From Clostridia bacterium (GTDB lineage Bacteria > Bacillota > Clostridia > Monoglobales > Monoglobaceae), in contig JAFQSM010000059.1 in assembly GCA_017409575.1 (NCBI GenBank), positions 1 to 56,822 on the forward strand: 56,822 nt of DNA, read 5' to 3'. Each line of letters opens with the position of its first letter. Within the stretch, counting starts at the first letter, position 1. The position numbers and the translations under genes are program-made. The notes under the pieces are model-generated. The model was not told where the DNA came from. It did no database searches and saw only the letters and a list, made by a program, of their open reading frames with translations. Below are positions 23,946-33,800 of the stretch, in pieces.

Positions 23946-26174
23946 GTGCATAGCGAACAAAGCACATTTAAACAACGGAAGAGAATCATTTTTCTGCTTG
24001 GCGCAGCAATTGTGATTTTTTTTCTTTTAATGGTAAGAGTTGCGTGGCTTCAAATCGTGGATGGTGAGAAGCTTTCTTCTGCTGCGCACGAGCAGCAAAC
24101 AAGCGACAACATAATAAGTCCCAAACGCGGACTTATTTATGACCGCAATATGAAGGTGTTGGCAAACAACCTGAGTGTTGAGACGATAAGTATAACTCCA
24201 AAAAATGTGCGGTCAAACAGCAAGCAAACCGCAAATCAGATAGCGACAAAACTGGCAGAAATCCTTGAACTTGACGAAGAGTCCGTTCTTGAAAAAATCG
24301 AAAAGCAGTCTAATTTTGAATATATAAAGCGCAAGGTCGAAAAAGACCAGGCTGATGCTGTACGGGCATATGTTGACGAGTATCGTCTTGACGGAATTAA
24401 GTTTTCGGAGGATACAAAGCGTTACTACCCGTATGGCAATTTTGCGTCTCAGGTTATAGGCTTTGTCGGCAGCGACAACAACGGACTTGAGGGTATTGAG
24501 ATGGTTTATGACAGCAAACTTAAGGGCGTGCCGGGTCGAATTGTGTCGGCAAACAAAACGGCAGGACTTGAAATCCCCGACAATTACGAGAGTTATTATG
24601 AAGCGCAGGACGGACAGAGTGTTGTCCTTACAATAGACGAAAAAATTCAGCATTTTACCGAAAAACATCTTGAAAATGCAAGACTCGAAAACCAGCTTGA
24701 AGAGGGCGCGGCAGCAATTGTTATGAATGTCAAAACAGGCGAAATTCTTGCCATGGCGACCAAACCCGACTATGACCTCAATCAGCCGTTTGCTGTTACT
24801 GCGGCAGTTGAGGAAAAGTATCCTGAGATAAAGGCAGAGCTTGAAAAGCTTGAAGGATCCGAGTACAACGCTAAGCTTACCGAGGTTACACAATTTTTGC
24901 GCCGAAACAAAGCGGTTGTTGACTCGTACGAGCCGGGTTCGACTTTCAAAATAGCGGTTGCTTCAATGGCACTTGAGGAAAATGTTGTGGGACTTAACGA
25001 CCACTTTTTCTGCAACGGCTCGATAAAGGTTGCCGACCGCACTATCCGCTGTGCAAACCGAAACGGTCATGGTGCCGAAACCTTTGTAAAGGGCGTACAA
25101 AACTCATGCAACCCTGTGTTTATAGAAGTAGGTGCAAGAGTAGGTGCCAAAAAGTTTATGGAATATGTCAAAGGATTTGGTTTCCGCGAGAAAACTGGAA
25201 TCGAACTTCCCGGCGAGACGGATGGTATTTTCCATGCATCTGACAACTTTAAGGAAATTGACCTTGCGACATCGTCATTCGGTCAGAGCTTTAATGTAAC
25301 ACCGCTTCAGATGGTGACAATGGTTTCGGCGGTTGCAAATGGCGGAAAGCTGATGAAACCGCATCTTGTAAAGCAATTGGTTGATGAAGAACAAAATATT
25401 ATAGAAGAAGTTAAACCGACGGTTGTACGACAGATTATTTCGGAAGAAACAAGCAAAACAATGTGCCAGATACTTGAATCGGTTGTGTCAGAGGGCGGCG
25501 GCCGAAACGCGTATCTTGCAGGCTACCGAGTGGCTGGCAAAACCGGTACATCCGAGAAACAGCCGCGTGGGAACGGAAAGTACATAGCATCGTTTATTGG
25601 GTTTGCTCCGGCAGATGACCCACAGATAGTATGCCTTGTTATTCTTGACCAGCCACCTGCCGGAAATGTTTATTACGGAGGTCTTATCGCAGCTCCGGTG
25701 GTTAAAAATATTCTTGAGGAAAGCCTTCAGTATATGGGTATTGAACCCGAATATACGCAGGAAGAACTTTCGATGATTGATATTACTGTTCCGGATATAA
25801 CCGGCAAGACCCGAAAAGAAGCCGAGGCAGCACTTGCGGCTGTGGGTGTAAGCATCAGCATAAAGGGTCAGGGGGATATTATTCTTGACCAGGTGCCAAA
25901 AGCACATTCCAAGCTTGCTAAAAATTCCAAGGTTGTTGCGTATACCGAGGGCGAGGAAAGCAAAAAAACGGTTGAAATACCCAATGTTGTGGGATGCTAT
26001 GGCTCGGAGGCTAATAAGGGAATTATAAACGCAGGACTTAATGTAAGAATAAAGGGACTTTCGAGTTCGGGCGGAGTTGCTGTCTGTGCCGAGCAGTCGC
26101 CGGCGGCGGGAACTATGGTAGAGCCGGGAACGATTGTCACTTTGGACTTCAGGTTTGCAGAAATACGAGATTGA
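23946..26174 (+). CDS. Class B penicillin-binding protein with two PASTA domains (SpoVD/FtsI type)
   Basis: A 742-residue transpeptidase for septal or spore peptidoglycan. N-terminal membrane anchor (about 15-36), dimerisation domain (from about 50), and transpeptidase domain with Ser332 in STFK, the SCN motif (QNSCNP) and KTGT. Two PASTA domains follow, starting at VPDITGKTRKEAE and IPNVVGCYGSEAN. Bacillus SpoVD has one PASTA domain, while division PBPs often have two, so I leave the symbol empty. GTG 23946 follows GGGAGGT; a TTG at 23931 overlaps the ribosome binding site. Confidence 0.93.
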   Translation: MHSEQSTFKQRKRIIFLLGAAIVIFFLLMVRVAWLQIVDGEKLSSAAHEQQTSDNIISPKRGLIYDRNMKVLANNLSVETISITPKNVRSNSKQTANQIATKLAEILELDEESVLEKIEKQSNFEYIKRKVEKDQADAVRAYVDEYRLDGIKFSEDTKRYYPYGNFASQVIGFVGSDNNGLEGIEMVYDSKLKGVPGRIVSANKTAGLEIPDNYESYYEAQDGQSVVLTIDEKIQHFTEKHLENARLENQLEEGAAAIVMNVKTGEILAMATKPDYDLNQPFAVTAAVEEKYPEIKAELEKLEGSEYNAKLTEVTQFLRRNKAVVDSYEPGSTFKIAVASMALEENVVGLNDHFFCNGSIKVADRTIRCANRNGHGAETFVKGVQNSCNPVFIEVGARVGAKKFMEYVKGFGFREKTGIELPGETDGIFHASDNFKEIDLATSSFGQSFNVTPLQMVTMVSAVANGGKLMKPHLVKQLVDEEQNIIEEVKPTVVRQIISEETSKTMCQILESVVSEGGGRNAYLAGYRVAGKTGTSEKQPRGNGKYIASFIGFAPADDPQIVCLVILDQPPAGNVYYGGLIAAPVVKNILEESLQYMGIEPEYTQEELSMIDITVPDITGKTRKEAEAALAAVGVSISIKGQGDIILDQVPKAHSKLAKNSKVVAYTEGEESKKTVEIPNVVGCYGSEANKGIINAGLNVRIKGLSSSGGVAVCAEQSPAAGTMVEPGTIVTLDFRFAEIRD

Positions 26175-26188
26175 TGTGAGGTAGAGAT

Positions 26189-27637
26189 ATGACACTGTCA
26201 GATTTGCTTAAAAATGTTGAGATAAAAGCAGCACAGGGGAATATTGACATAAAGGTATCGGGCATTGCTTTTGATTCGCAAAAAGTAAAGCCGGGAGATG
26301 TTTTTGTCTGCATAAGCGGATTTAAGACAGATGGTCATATGTTTGCCGAGGCGGCGCTTGAAAACGGAGCAGTTGCCATTGTTGCCGAAAAACCGGTAGA
26401 AAATACAGCTGCAACAGTTGCGGTTGTTGAAAATACAAGATTTGCTTTGGCAAATATGGCGGCAGAATATTTTGGGCATCCTTACCGAAAGTTTAAACTT
26501 ATCGGTATAACTGGCACAAACGGAAAGACCACAACAACATATCTTGTAAAGACCATACTGGAAAGTATGGGCAAAAAAGTTGGACTTATCGGAACAAATC
26601 AGAATATGATAGGTGACGAAATTATTCCGTCGCATCACACAACTCCCGATTCGCTTGAACTTATGCAGTTGTTTGACAGAATGGCAAACGAAAATGCGGA
26701 CTTTGTCGTTATGGAGGTGTCGTCACATTCGCTTGCACTTGACCGTGTTGCAGCATGCAGATTTGATATTGGTGCTTTCACAAATGTCACACAGGACCAC
26801 CTTGATTTTCACAAGACAATGGAAAGCTATATTGATGCAAAAGCTCAGCTTTTTGATATGTGCAAAGTGGGCGTTTTAAATCAGGATGATGCGGCATTCC
26901 CGCAAATGACTGGGAAAAGTACATGCGAAATCATAAAATACAGCACAAAAAAAGATGATGGGTTGTGTGCAAAGAATATCGTTTACAAAGCAGACGGTGT
27001 TGAGTTTGACATTGTTTATGAGGGTAAAGAGCAACATATAGAACTTTCGATACCGGGTGAATTTTCGGTTTACAATGCTTTGACTGCGGCAGGATGCTGC
27101 CTTGCTGCCGGCATTACACTTGAGGAAATTGCAAACGGACTTAAAAGTGCTGCAGGCGTAAAGGGTAGAATTGAGGTAGTAAAGACAAATACCGATTATA
27201 CAGTAATAATAGATTATGCACATACTCCTGATGGGCTTGTGAATATACTGAAAACAATACGGGGCTTTGCAAAAGGTCGCATAATAACCCTTTTTGGTTG
27301 CGGCGGCGACCGAGACAAAACAAAAAGACCTAAGATGGGCAAAATTGCCGGCGAACTTTCGGACTTTTGCATTGTTACAAGCGATAACCCACGTTCGGAG
27401 GAACCTCTTGATATTATTGAGGATGTATTGGTGGGTGTAAGAGAGACGGATTGCGAATACAAGGTAATCGAAAATCGTTTTGAAGCGATTGAATTTGCAA
27501 TTGACAATGCGGGCACAGACGATATAATTCTTCTTGCAGGCAAAGGACATGAGCTTTATCAGATACTTAAAGACAGGACAATAGTTTTTGATGAAAGAGA
27601 GATAGTTCTTAAGCTTATTGATTCATCTGAAGGGTAG
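26189..27637 (+). CDS. murE: UDP-MurNAc-tripeptide synthetase (meso-DAP adding)
   Basis: A 482-residue Mur ligase. P-loop GTNGKTTT and the DNPRSEEP motif are seen; DNPR is diagnostic for addition of meso-diaminopimelate instead of lysine. The protein extends the peptidoglycan stem peptide in the cytoplasm. It starts 12 bases after the penicillin-binding protein gene with GAGGTAGAG. Confidence 0.96.
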   Translation: MTLSDLLKNVEIKAAQGNIDIKVSGIAFDSQKVKPGDVFVCISGFKTDGHMFAEAALENGAVAIVAEKPVENTAATVAVVENTRFALANMAAEYFGHPYRKFKLIGITGTNGKTTTTYLVKTILESMGKKVGLIGTNQNMIGDEIIPSHHTTPDSLELMQLFDRMANENADFVVMEVSSHSLALDRVAACRFDIGAFTNVTQDHLDFHKTMESYIDAKAQLFDMCKVGVLNQDDAAFPQMTGKSTCEIIKYSTKKDDGLCAKNIVYKADGVEFDIVYEGKEQHIELSIPGEFSVYNALTAAGCCLAAGITLEEIANGLKSAAGVKGRIEVVKTNTDYTVIIDYAHTPDGLVNILKTIRGFAKGRIITLFGCGGDRDKTKRPKMGKIAGELSDFCIVTSDNPRSEEPLDIIEDVLVGVRETDCEYKVIENRFEAIEFAIDNAGTDDIILLAGKGHELYQILKDRTIVFDEREIVLKLIDSSEG

Positions 27638-27642
27638 GTTGT

Positions 27643-29043
27643 TTGATTGTGGAAAAGATAATGACACTTGGGCAGATTGCATCGGCTTGCGGCGGCAGAC
27701 TTTGCAATTGTGACGAAAGCTTTGTGGTGACAGATGTTATTACCGACAGCAGAAAAATTTCAGACGGGTCGGTTTTTGTGGCGCTTAAGGGCGACAAGTT
27801 TGACGGACACAACTTTGTTTCTCAGGTTTATTCGCAAGGTGCAGTTTGTGCGATTGTAAACGAGGGATTTGAAAACAATTCGGGATTTGCTGTGATTGAG
27901 GTCAGGGATACACATGCGGCTCTTCGTGATATTGCGGCATATTATCGCGGCAGATTTGATATTCCGGCAGTTGCTATAACAGGCAGTGTGGGAAAAACAA
28001 GCACCAAAGATATGGTTTCGGGAGTTTTGGACGAGAGGTATAAAGTCCTTAAAACCGAGGGGAATTTCAATAATGAGATTGGACTTCCGCTTACCGCATT
28101 CAGAATGTCGGCAGATGATGAAATTGCGGTTTTTGAAATGGGAATGAGTGCGTTTGGCGAGATTTCGCGGCTTACACGCATTGCAACGCCTGAGGTTGCT
28201 ATACTTACTAATATAGGCATTTCGCATATCGAAAAGCTTGGCTCACAGGAAAATATACTTAAAGCAAAGCTTGAGGTTCTTGAGGGGATGCCATCGGGCG
28301 CGACTCTTATACTAAACGGCGATGACGAATTTTTAAAGGGTGTTATCGGCACAGTTGCGGTCGAAACACTCAGTTATGGTATTGAAAACAAGAACTGCGA
28401 TATAGTTGCCTTTAATATAAGCAAATTTGCAGATGCAACAGAATTTGATGTAGAAGTCGACGGCGAAAAACACCGGATACGGATAAATGTGCCGGGAGTA
28501 CATCATGTCTATAATGCCCTGGCGGCAATTCTGGTGGGAATTATTTACAACATGGATATCGAAGAAATAAAGAAGGGTATCCTGGAATTCAAACCGTTGG
28601 GGATGCGTCAGGATGTTATTGAACTGGCTGATAAAAAAATCATCAAAGACTGTTACAACGCAAGTCCGGCATCCATGAAGTCGGGACTTGAGGTTTTGTC
28701 GGTTACACCGCCAAAATTTGAGGACGCAGAGTACAGACAGGTTGCGGTGCTTGGGGATATGCTGGAGCTTGGAGATTACAGCGAAGATGCACACAGACAT
28801 GTCGGCGGACTTTGTTGTGATTATGACATAGGTTGCTTGATTGCTGTTGGCCCCAATGCAAAGTTTGTAGCAGAGGGTGCAATTGAAAAGGGCTTTAATT
28901 CGTCGGAGCTTTATGTCTTTTATGATACTGCTTCGGCAAAGGAACACATAAAGGATATTTTGATGCCGAATGATGTAATTCTCTTCAAAGGCTCGCGCGG
29001 TATGCGCCTTGAAGAAATTGCGGATTTTGTTGCCGAAAATTAA
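27643..29043 (+). CDS. murF: UDP-MurNAc-tripeptide-D-Ala-D-Ala ligase
   Basis: A Mur ligase of about 466 residues with the P-loop GSVGKTSTKD, the NFNNEIGLP motif of MurF, and the C-terminal DMLELGDYSE. It adds D-alanyl-D-alanine. The start is uncertain: TTG 27643, GTG 27649 and ATG 27661 are all in frame after AGGGTAGG. The gene begins 5 bases after murE. Confidence 0.95.
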   Translation: MIVEKIMTLGQIASACGGRLCNCDESFVVTDVITDSRKISDGSVFVALKGDKFDGHNFVSQVYSQGAVCAIVNEGFENNSGFAVIEVRDTHAALRDIAAYYRGRFDIPAVAITGSVGKTSTKDMVSGVLDERYKVLKTEGNFNNEIGLPLTAFRMSADDEIAVFEMGMSAFGEISRLTRIATPEVAILTNIGISHIEKLGSQENILKAKLEVLEGMPSGATLILNGDDEFLKGVIGTVAVETLSYGIENKNCDIVAFNISKFADATEFDVEVDGEKHRIRINVPGVHHVYNALAAILVGIIYNMDIEEIKKGILEFKPLGMRQDVIELADKKIIKDCYNASPASMKSGLEVLSVTPPKFEDAEYRQVAVLGDMLELGDYSEDAHRHVGGLCCDYDIGCLIAVGPNAKFVAEGAIEKGFNSSELYVFYDTASAKEHIKDILMPNDVILFKGSRGMRLEEIADFVAEN

Positions 29044-29069
29044 AAACGCTAAAAACAGCGGAGGATAAA

Positions 29070-30047
29070 ATGGTTAAGATTTTGATGATAATTGTAATTT
29101 CGTTCATAGTGGCGGCAATTTCGGGTCTTTTTCTGATTCCGTTTTTGCACAGACTCAAATTTGGACAGGAGATACGCGAAGAGGGCCCCAAATGGCACAA
29201 GAAAAAGTCGGGCACACCGACTATGGGTGGTTTCATTTTTATAATAGCCGCTTTGGTTGGCGTTGTGTCGGGGATTTTTATAAACGGCATAAGCGAATAT
29301 CAGGAGGATATTATGGCGGTTGCTGCCATGTTTCTGGCGGCACTGGGATTTGGACTGATAGGATTTCTTGATGACTACATAAAGGTAATTTTGAAACGAA
29401 ACCTGGGACTTCGCGCAGGACAGAAATTTTCGCTTCAATTTTTGGTGGCGCTTATCTTTTCGGTTTGGGCTGCTGCAAGCGGACTTGTTGACACCGGGAT
29501 TGTGGTGCCGTTTACCCAGAAAACACTTGAACTGGGATTTATCATTTATATTCCGTTTACAATTCTTGTTATGCTTGCTGCGGTAAACAGTGTTAATCTG
29601 ACAGACGGCCTTGACGGACTTGCCGGATTTGTAACACTTTTTGTCTGCCTTTTTTATATGATTTCGGCAAATGCCATCAAACTTCCGACAGTTGCGGTTT
29701 TTGCAGCAGCGACAGTTGGCGGAATTTTAGGGTTTTTGATTTACAACAAATATCCTGCAAAAGTGTTTATGGGTGATACAGGGTCGCTGTTTTTGGGCGG
29801 TGCTGTGTCAGCAATGGCGATATTTATGAAAAACCCTCTTGTTCTTTTGCTGGTGGGGTTTGTATATGTTGCCGAGTCACTTTCGGTAATCATTCAGGTT
29901 GCATATTTTAAGAAAACAGGAAAGCGTATATTTAAAATGAGTCCGATTCATCATCATTTTGAAATGTGCGGCTGGAGCGAGAAAAAGGTTGTTGCTGTAT
30001 TTTCGGCAGTTACCATAGCGTTGTGTCTTATAGGCTTTTTTGCATAG
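29070..30047 (+). CDS. mraY: Phospho-MurNAc-pentapeptide transferase
   Basis: A 325-residue integral membrane enzyme that makes lipid I. About ten hydrophobic segments and the catalytic motifs GFLDDYIK, NLTDGLDGLA and the histidine cluster SPIHHHFE are present. AGCGGAGG ribosome binding site. murD, which usually follows in Clostridia, is absent. Confidence 0.97.
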   Translation: MVKILMIIVISFIVAAISGLFLIPFLHRLKFGQEIREEGPKWHKKKSGTPTMGGFIFIIAALVGVVSGIFINGISEYQEDIMAVAAMFLAALGFGLIGFLDDYIKVILKRNLGLRAGQKFSLQFLVALIFSVWAAASGLVDTGIVVPFTQKTLELGFIIYIPFTILVMLAAVNSVNLTDGLDGLAGFVTLFVCLFYMISANAIKLPTVAVFAAATVGGILGFLIYNKYPAKVFMGDTGSLFLGGAVSAMAIFMKNPLVLLLVGFVYVAESLSVIIQVAYFKKTGKRIFKMSPIHHHFEMCGWSEKKVVAVFSAVTIALCLIGFFA

Positions 30048-30079
30048 GACCTTGCAGTATATAATTTGAAAATGGGCGG

Positions 30080-31264
30080 GTGAAAATATTGAAAATTGTA
30101 AGAAAAAAAAGAAGATACAACAAAACTGTTATGTCTAAACCCGCACCCCAGATGCTTAACAAGTATGGGATAAAAGAAACTTTAAAAAGTGTTGATATTC
30201 AGTTTTTGGCAGCTATATATGTTTTGCTCAGTTTTGGACTTATTATGGTGCTGAGTGCCAGCAGCCCTATTGCTTTTGCAACAAACAACGACAGCTTTTA
30301 TTACTTCAAAAAGCAGCTTATGTGGGCAATTCTTGGCTCGGTGGGAATGTTTATAACAGCAAACTATGATTATAAAAAATTGAAAAACTGGGCGTTCCCT
30401 GCGCTTGCTTTCAGTGTGTTGTTACTCCTTTTGGTGCTTGTTCCAGGGATCGGACGAAAGATAAATGATGCAAGACGATGGATTTATATAGGCCCCATAA
30501 ACTTTCAGCCGTCAGAGGTTGCAAAGATTACGACAATAATATTCTTCTCGTACAGTTTGTCAAAAAACTACAAAGAACTTTCAAACTTCAGCGTGTTTAT
30601 TTTGTACATAGCAATCATAGGGGTATTGGCCCTTGTTATTATGATGGAACCGCACTTCAGTTGTACAATGCTTATTGCTGCGACAGCCTGTGTACTTTTG
30701 CTGGTTGCCGGAGCAAAATTCAGTCATTTTGCCATTTTGGGGTGTTGTGCAATTCCTGCTGTTATTCTTATGGTAGCAAAAGCGCCATACCGTCTTGCCA
30801 GAGTCGTAACATTTCTTGATCCGTTCAAAGATATTCAGGGTGACGGCTGGCAGATTGTGCAGTCTCTTTATGCAATAGGTTCAGGCGGAATTTTTGGAGC
30901 AGGACTTGGTCAAAGCAGACAAAAATATATGAATATCCCCGAACCTCAAAACGACTTTATATTCTCAATTCTTGCTGAGGAGTTTGGCTTGATTGGAGCA
31001 ATCCTGGTAGCACTCATGTTTATATTTCTTATAGTAAGAGGCATAAAAATTGCTCTTAATGCTCCCGATATGTTTGGTACGCTTCTTGCAACGGGAATAG
31101 TTGCTATGATAGCAATTCAGGCAATTGTAAACATTGCGGTTGTGACATCGTCGATGCCGGTTACCGGTATGCCGCTGCCGTTTTTCAGCTATGGCGGAAC
31201 GGCTCTTGCGATAACAATGGCGGAAATGGGGATTGTTCTTAATATTTCAAGGCATAAAAAGTGA
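30080..31264 (+). CDS. ftsW: SEDS glycosyltransferase FtsW/SpoVE
   Basis: A 394-residue SEDS family membrane protein that polymerises glycan strands with its partner class B PBP. The family signatures are seen (NFQPSEVAK, AEEFGLIGA, and PFFSYGGT near the end). A basic N-terminus (KKRRYNK) precedes the first membrane segment. The start may be GTG 30080 or TTG 30089; GGGCGGG fits the second better. Whether it serves division (FtsW) or sporulation (SpoVE) cannot be told. Confidence 0.93.
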   Translation: MKILKIVRKKRRYNKTVMSKPAPQMLNKYGIKETLKSVDIQFLAAIYVLLSFGLIMVLSASSPIAFATNNDSFYYFKKQLMWAILGSVGMFITANYDYKKLKNWAFPALAFSVLLLLLVLVPGIGRKINDARRWIYIGPINFQPSEVAKITTIIFFSYSLSKNYKELSNFSVFILYIAIIGVLALVIMMEPHFSCTMLIAATACVLLLVAGAKFSHFAILGCCAIPAVILMVAKAPYRLARVVTFLDPFKDIQGDGWQIVQSLYAIGSGGIFGAGLGQSRQKYMNIPEPQNDFIFSILAEEFGLIGAILVALMFIFLIVRGIKIALNAPDMFGTLLATGIVAMIAIQAIVNIAVVTSSMPVTGMPLPFFSYGGTALAITMAEMGIVLNISRHKK

Positions 31265-31291
31265 TAGCAAAAAAGAAAGGCATGACGGTTT

Positions 31292-32413
31292 ATGAAAATT
31301 TTGTTTGCAGGTGGCGGAACAGCAGGCCACATTAATCCGGCAATCGCTGTTGCAAATCACATAAAGGCAAAAGAACCCGACAGTGAGTTCTTGTTTGTTG
31401 GGACAAAAGAGGGTATGGAAAGTACTCTTGTTCCAAAGCAAGGATATGGAATTCGGTTTATAAAGATACACGGATTTAAAAGAAAGCTCAGCTTTTCTAA
31501 TGCTAAAGTTGTGGCAGAAATGTTGACAGGAACTTTGAATGCCACAAAAATAATAAAAGAATTCAAACCCGATGCAGTTGTTGGCACAGGTGGTTATGTT
31601 ACGGGCCCCGTTCTTCTTGCGGCGGCTCTTCTTAAAATTCCGACATTGGTGCACGAGGCAAATGCTTTCCCCGGTGTTACGGTAAGAATGCTTGCACCGT
31701 TTGTTGATGTGGTTGCACTTTCACTCAAAGAGGCAGCAGATTTCATCAAAAAGGATGTTCGCATTGAGGTTACCGGAAATCCTGTAAGACCTGCTATTCT
31801 TGAGGGAAACAAAGAACAGGCACGCAAAGAACTTGACCTTGACAATCGCCGCACAGTCCTTATTTTTGGCGGAAGTCTGGGCGCCGAAAAGATAAACGAG
31901 GCAGCAGTGGACTGGATTTCATCAATAGCAAAAAACAGAAGATATCAGATAATAATGTCAACCGGAAAGAACAACCATTATGAGGAGGTTGTCAAAAGGT
32001 TTGAAGAGAAAAATATCAATTTAGCAGATTATCCCGAAATCAGAGTTTCGGAATACATATACGATATGGATTTGTGTCTTAATGCGGCAGATCTTATAAT
32101 TGCAAGAAGTGGTGGGTCGGTAAGCGAAATGACCGCACTTGGCAAGGCGGCAATCCTTATCCCTTCGCCTTATGTTGCAGGAAATCATCAGGAACATAAC
32201 GCAAGAGCGGTCGAACGCTCGGGCGGCGCGGTTGTTATAACAGAAGAAAGTCTTTCGGCAGAGGTTTTGGGCAAAACTGCCGAATCAATCCTTGACAGTG
32301 ATACAGTCCTTAAGTCTATGAGTGAAGCTTCAAAAAGCACAGGGATTACCGATGCGAGTGACAAGATATACAAAATAGTCAGCGGATTGGTTGAAAACCG
32401 CAAAAAAAGATAA
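31292..32413 (+). CDS. murG: Lipid II synthase MurG
   Basis: A 373-residue GT28 glycosyltransferase that adds GlcNAc to lipid I. The glycine-rich GGGTAGHINPA at the N-terminus, GTGGYVTGP and the C-terminal nucleotide-binding region (ARSGGSVSEMTALGKAAI) are present. Normal length. It follows ftsW by 27 bases with a weak GAAAGG ribosome binding site. Confidence 0.97.
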   Translation: MKILFAGGGTAGHINPAIAVANHIKAKEPDSEFLFVGTKEGMESTLVPKQGYGIRFIKIHGFKRKLSFSNAKVVAEMLTGTLNATKIIKEFKPDAVVGTGGYVTGPVLLAAALLKIPTLVHEANAFPGVTVRMLAPFVDVVALSLKEAADFIKKDVRIEVTGNPVRPAILEGNKEQARKELDLDNRRTVLIFGGSLGAEKINEAAVDWISSIAKNRRYQIIMSTGKNNHYEEVVKRFEEKNINLADYPEIRVSEYIYDMDLCLNAADLIIARSGGSVSEMTALGKAAILIPSPYVAGNHQEHNARAVERSGGAVVITEESLSAEVLGKTAESILDSDTVLKSMSEASKSTGITDASDKIYKIVSGLVENRKKR

Positions 32414-32496
32414 AATAACTGATTTATGTAACACATTCAAACAAGACACATAGTATGAGAGTGTGGCAAAGGTACTTTGTGTTTGGAGGTGTTACG

Positions 32497-33750
32497 ATGA
32501 ACAAGATTTATATTTGCGGAAACAAAAAACTGGACGGAGCAGTTGATGTTCAGGGCTCGAAAAATGCGGCTCTGCCGATAATAGCAGCCAGTCTTTTAAA
32601 TCACCAGGAATGTGTGCTGACAAATTGCCCCGATTTAAAGGATGTAAAGGCAGCTCTTGAAATAATAGACAGACTGGGCGGCAAAACCGCATATCAGGAG
32701 CATACAGCGATAATAAAAGCAGAAAATATACATAGAAGCGATATTTCCGATGACCTTATGGCGAGTATGCGGTCATCGGTGCTGTTTTTGGGACCTATAA
32801 TTTCGCGGACAAAGAAAGCGGTTATTTCGTATCCGGGTGGGTGCAGCATAGGATTAAGACCTATTGACCTGCACCTTAAGGCATTCAAACAGCTTGGCGT
32901 TTTGGTAGAGGAAACTGGCGGGCATATATACTGCAGCACAGAAAAAATAAAATCGGGCAAGGTGAATTTGATATTCCCCAGCGTTGGTGCGACAGAAAAT
33001 ATAATGATGCTTGCGGCAGTGTCAAATGCCGAGGTAATAATAGCCAATGCAGCCCGTGAACCCGAGATTCTGGATCTGCAGAATTTCCTCAACAAAATGG
33101 GTGCAAAAATTTCCGGAGCAGGAAGTGAAACAATTCGCATTATAGGTGTTGAAAAATTAAACAAAGTACAGTATAATATAATGGCCGACAGAATTTTTGC
33201 GGCAACGGTATTTTGTGCTGCGGCTGCGTGCGGCGGAGATGTTGTTGTCAAAGGTGTAGTCCCCGAACAACTTGAACTGATGCTTTCGATGTTGTCGGGT
33301 GCCGGGGCTGAGGTTACCTCGGGCAAGGATTTTGTAAGAATAAAGTGTGACAAACGGATATCCGGACTTGGAAAGGTTATGACATCGCCGTATCCGGGGT
33401 TTCCAACAGATGCACAGGCAATTTTTATGTCGTCATTACTTTGCGCTGAGGGTACTACGGTTTTTGTTGAAAACATATTCGAAAGCAGGTATAAACATGT
33501 TCCCGAACTTATTAAAATGGGTGCGGATATTATTGTTGACGGACGGCTGGCAGTAGTTTCGGGGTGCAATTTTATACAGGGCGCGCCCGTCGAAGCGATG
33601 GATTTGAGAGGCGGTGCGGCATTGGTGGTTGCCGGACTTTCGGCGATAGGTGACACGGTGGTTACCGGGCTCAACCATATAGACCGGGGCTACGAAAAGA
33701 TTGAAGACACATTTGCCCATCTTGGGGCGACGATAAAAAGACTTGAGTGA
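32497..33750 (+). CDS. murA: UDP-GlcNAc 1-carboxyvinyltransferase
   Basis: A 417-residue enolpyruvyl transferase catalysing the first committed step of peptidoglycan synthesis. Lys22 (QGSKNAAL) and the catalytic Cys116 (PGGCSIG) are present; Cys at this position means the fosfomycin target residue is retained. ATG 32497 follows GGAGGTGTTACG; upstream in-frame codons add residues foreign to the family. It overlaps the possible early start of the next gene. Confidence 0.96.
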   Translation: MNKIYICGNKKLDGAVDVQGSKNAALPIIAASLLNHQECVLTNCPDLKDVKAALEIIDRLGGKTAYQEHTAIIKAENIHRSDISDDLMASMRSSVLFLGPIISRTKKAVISYPGGCSIGLRPIDLHLKAFKQLGVLVEETGGHIYCSTEKIKSGKVNLIFPSVGATENIMMLAAVSNAEVIIANAAREPEILDLQNFLNKMGAKISGAGSETIRIIGVEKLNKVQYNIMADRIFAATVFCAAAACGGDVVVKGVVPEQLELMLSMLSGAGAEVTSGKDFVRIKCDKRISGLGKVMTSPYPGFPTDAQAIFMSSLLCAEGTTVFVENIFESRYKHVPELIKMGADIIVDGRLAVVSGCNFIQGAPVEAMDLRGGAALVVAGLSAIGDTVVTGLNHIDRGYEKIEDTFAHLGATIKRLE

Positions 33751-33800
33751 TGCCAAAGGTATCACTCAAGGAAAAACAACAGGAAAGGAAAGCTTTTAAA

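Noticed and set aside
24213..24893. 226-residue antisense frame opposite the penicillin-binding protein
   Set aside because: A shadow frame without family features or start signals.
32694..33674. 326-residue antisense frame opposite murA
   Set aside because: It mirrors the codon structure of murA, has no ribosome binding site, and its product is low-complexity Ser/Thr/Pro-rich.
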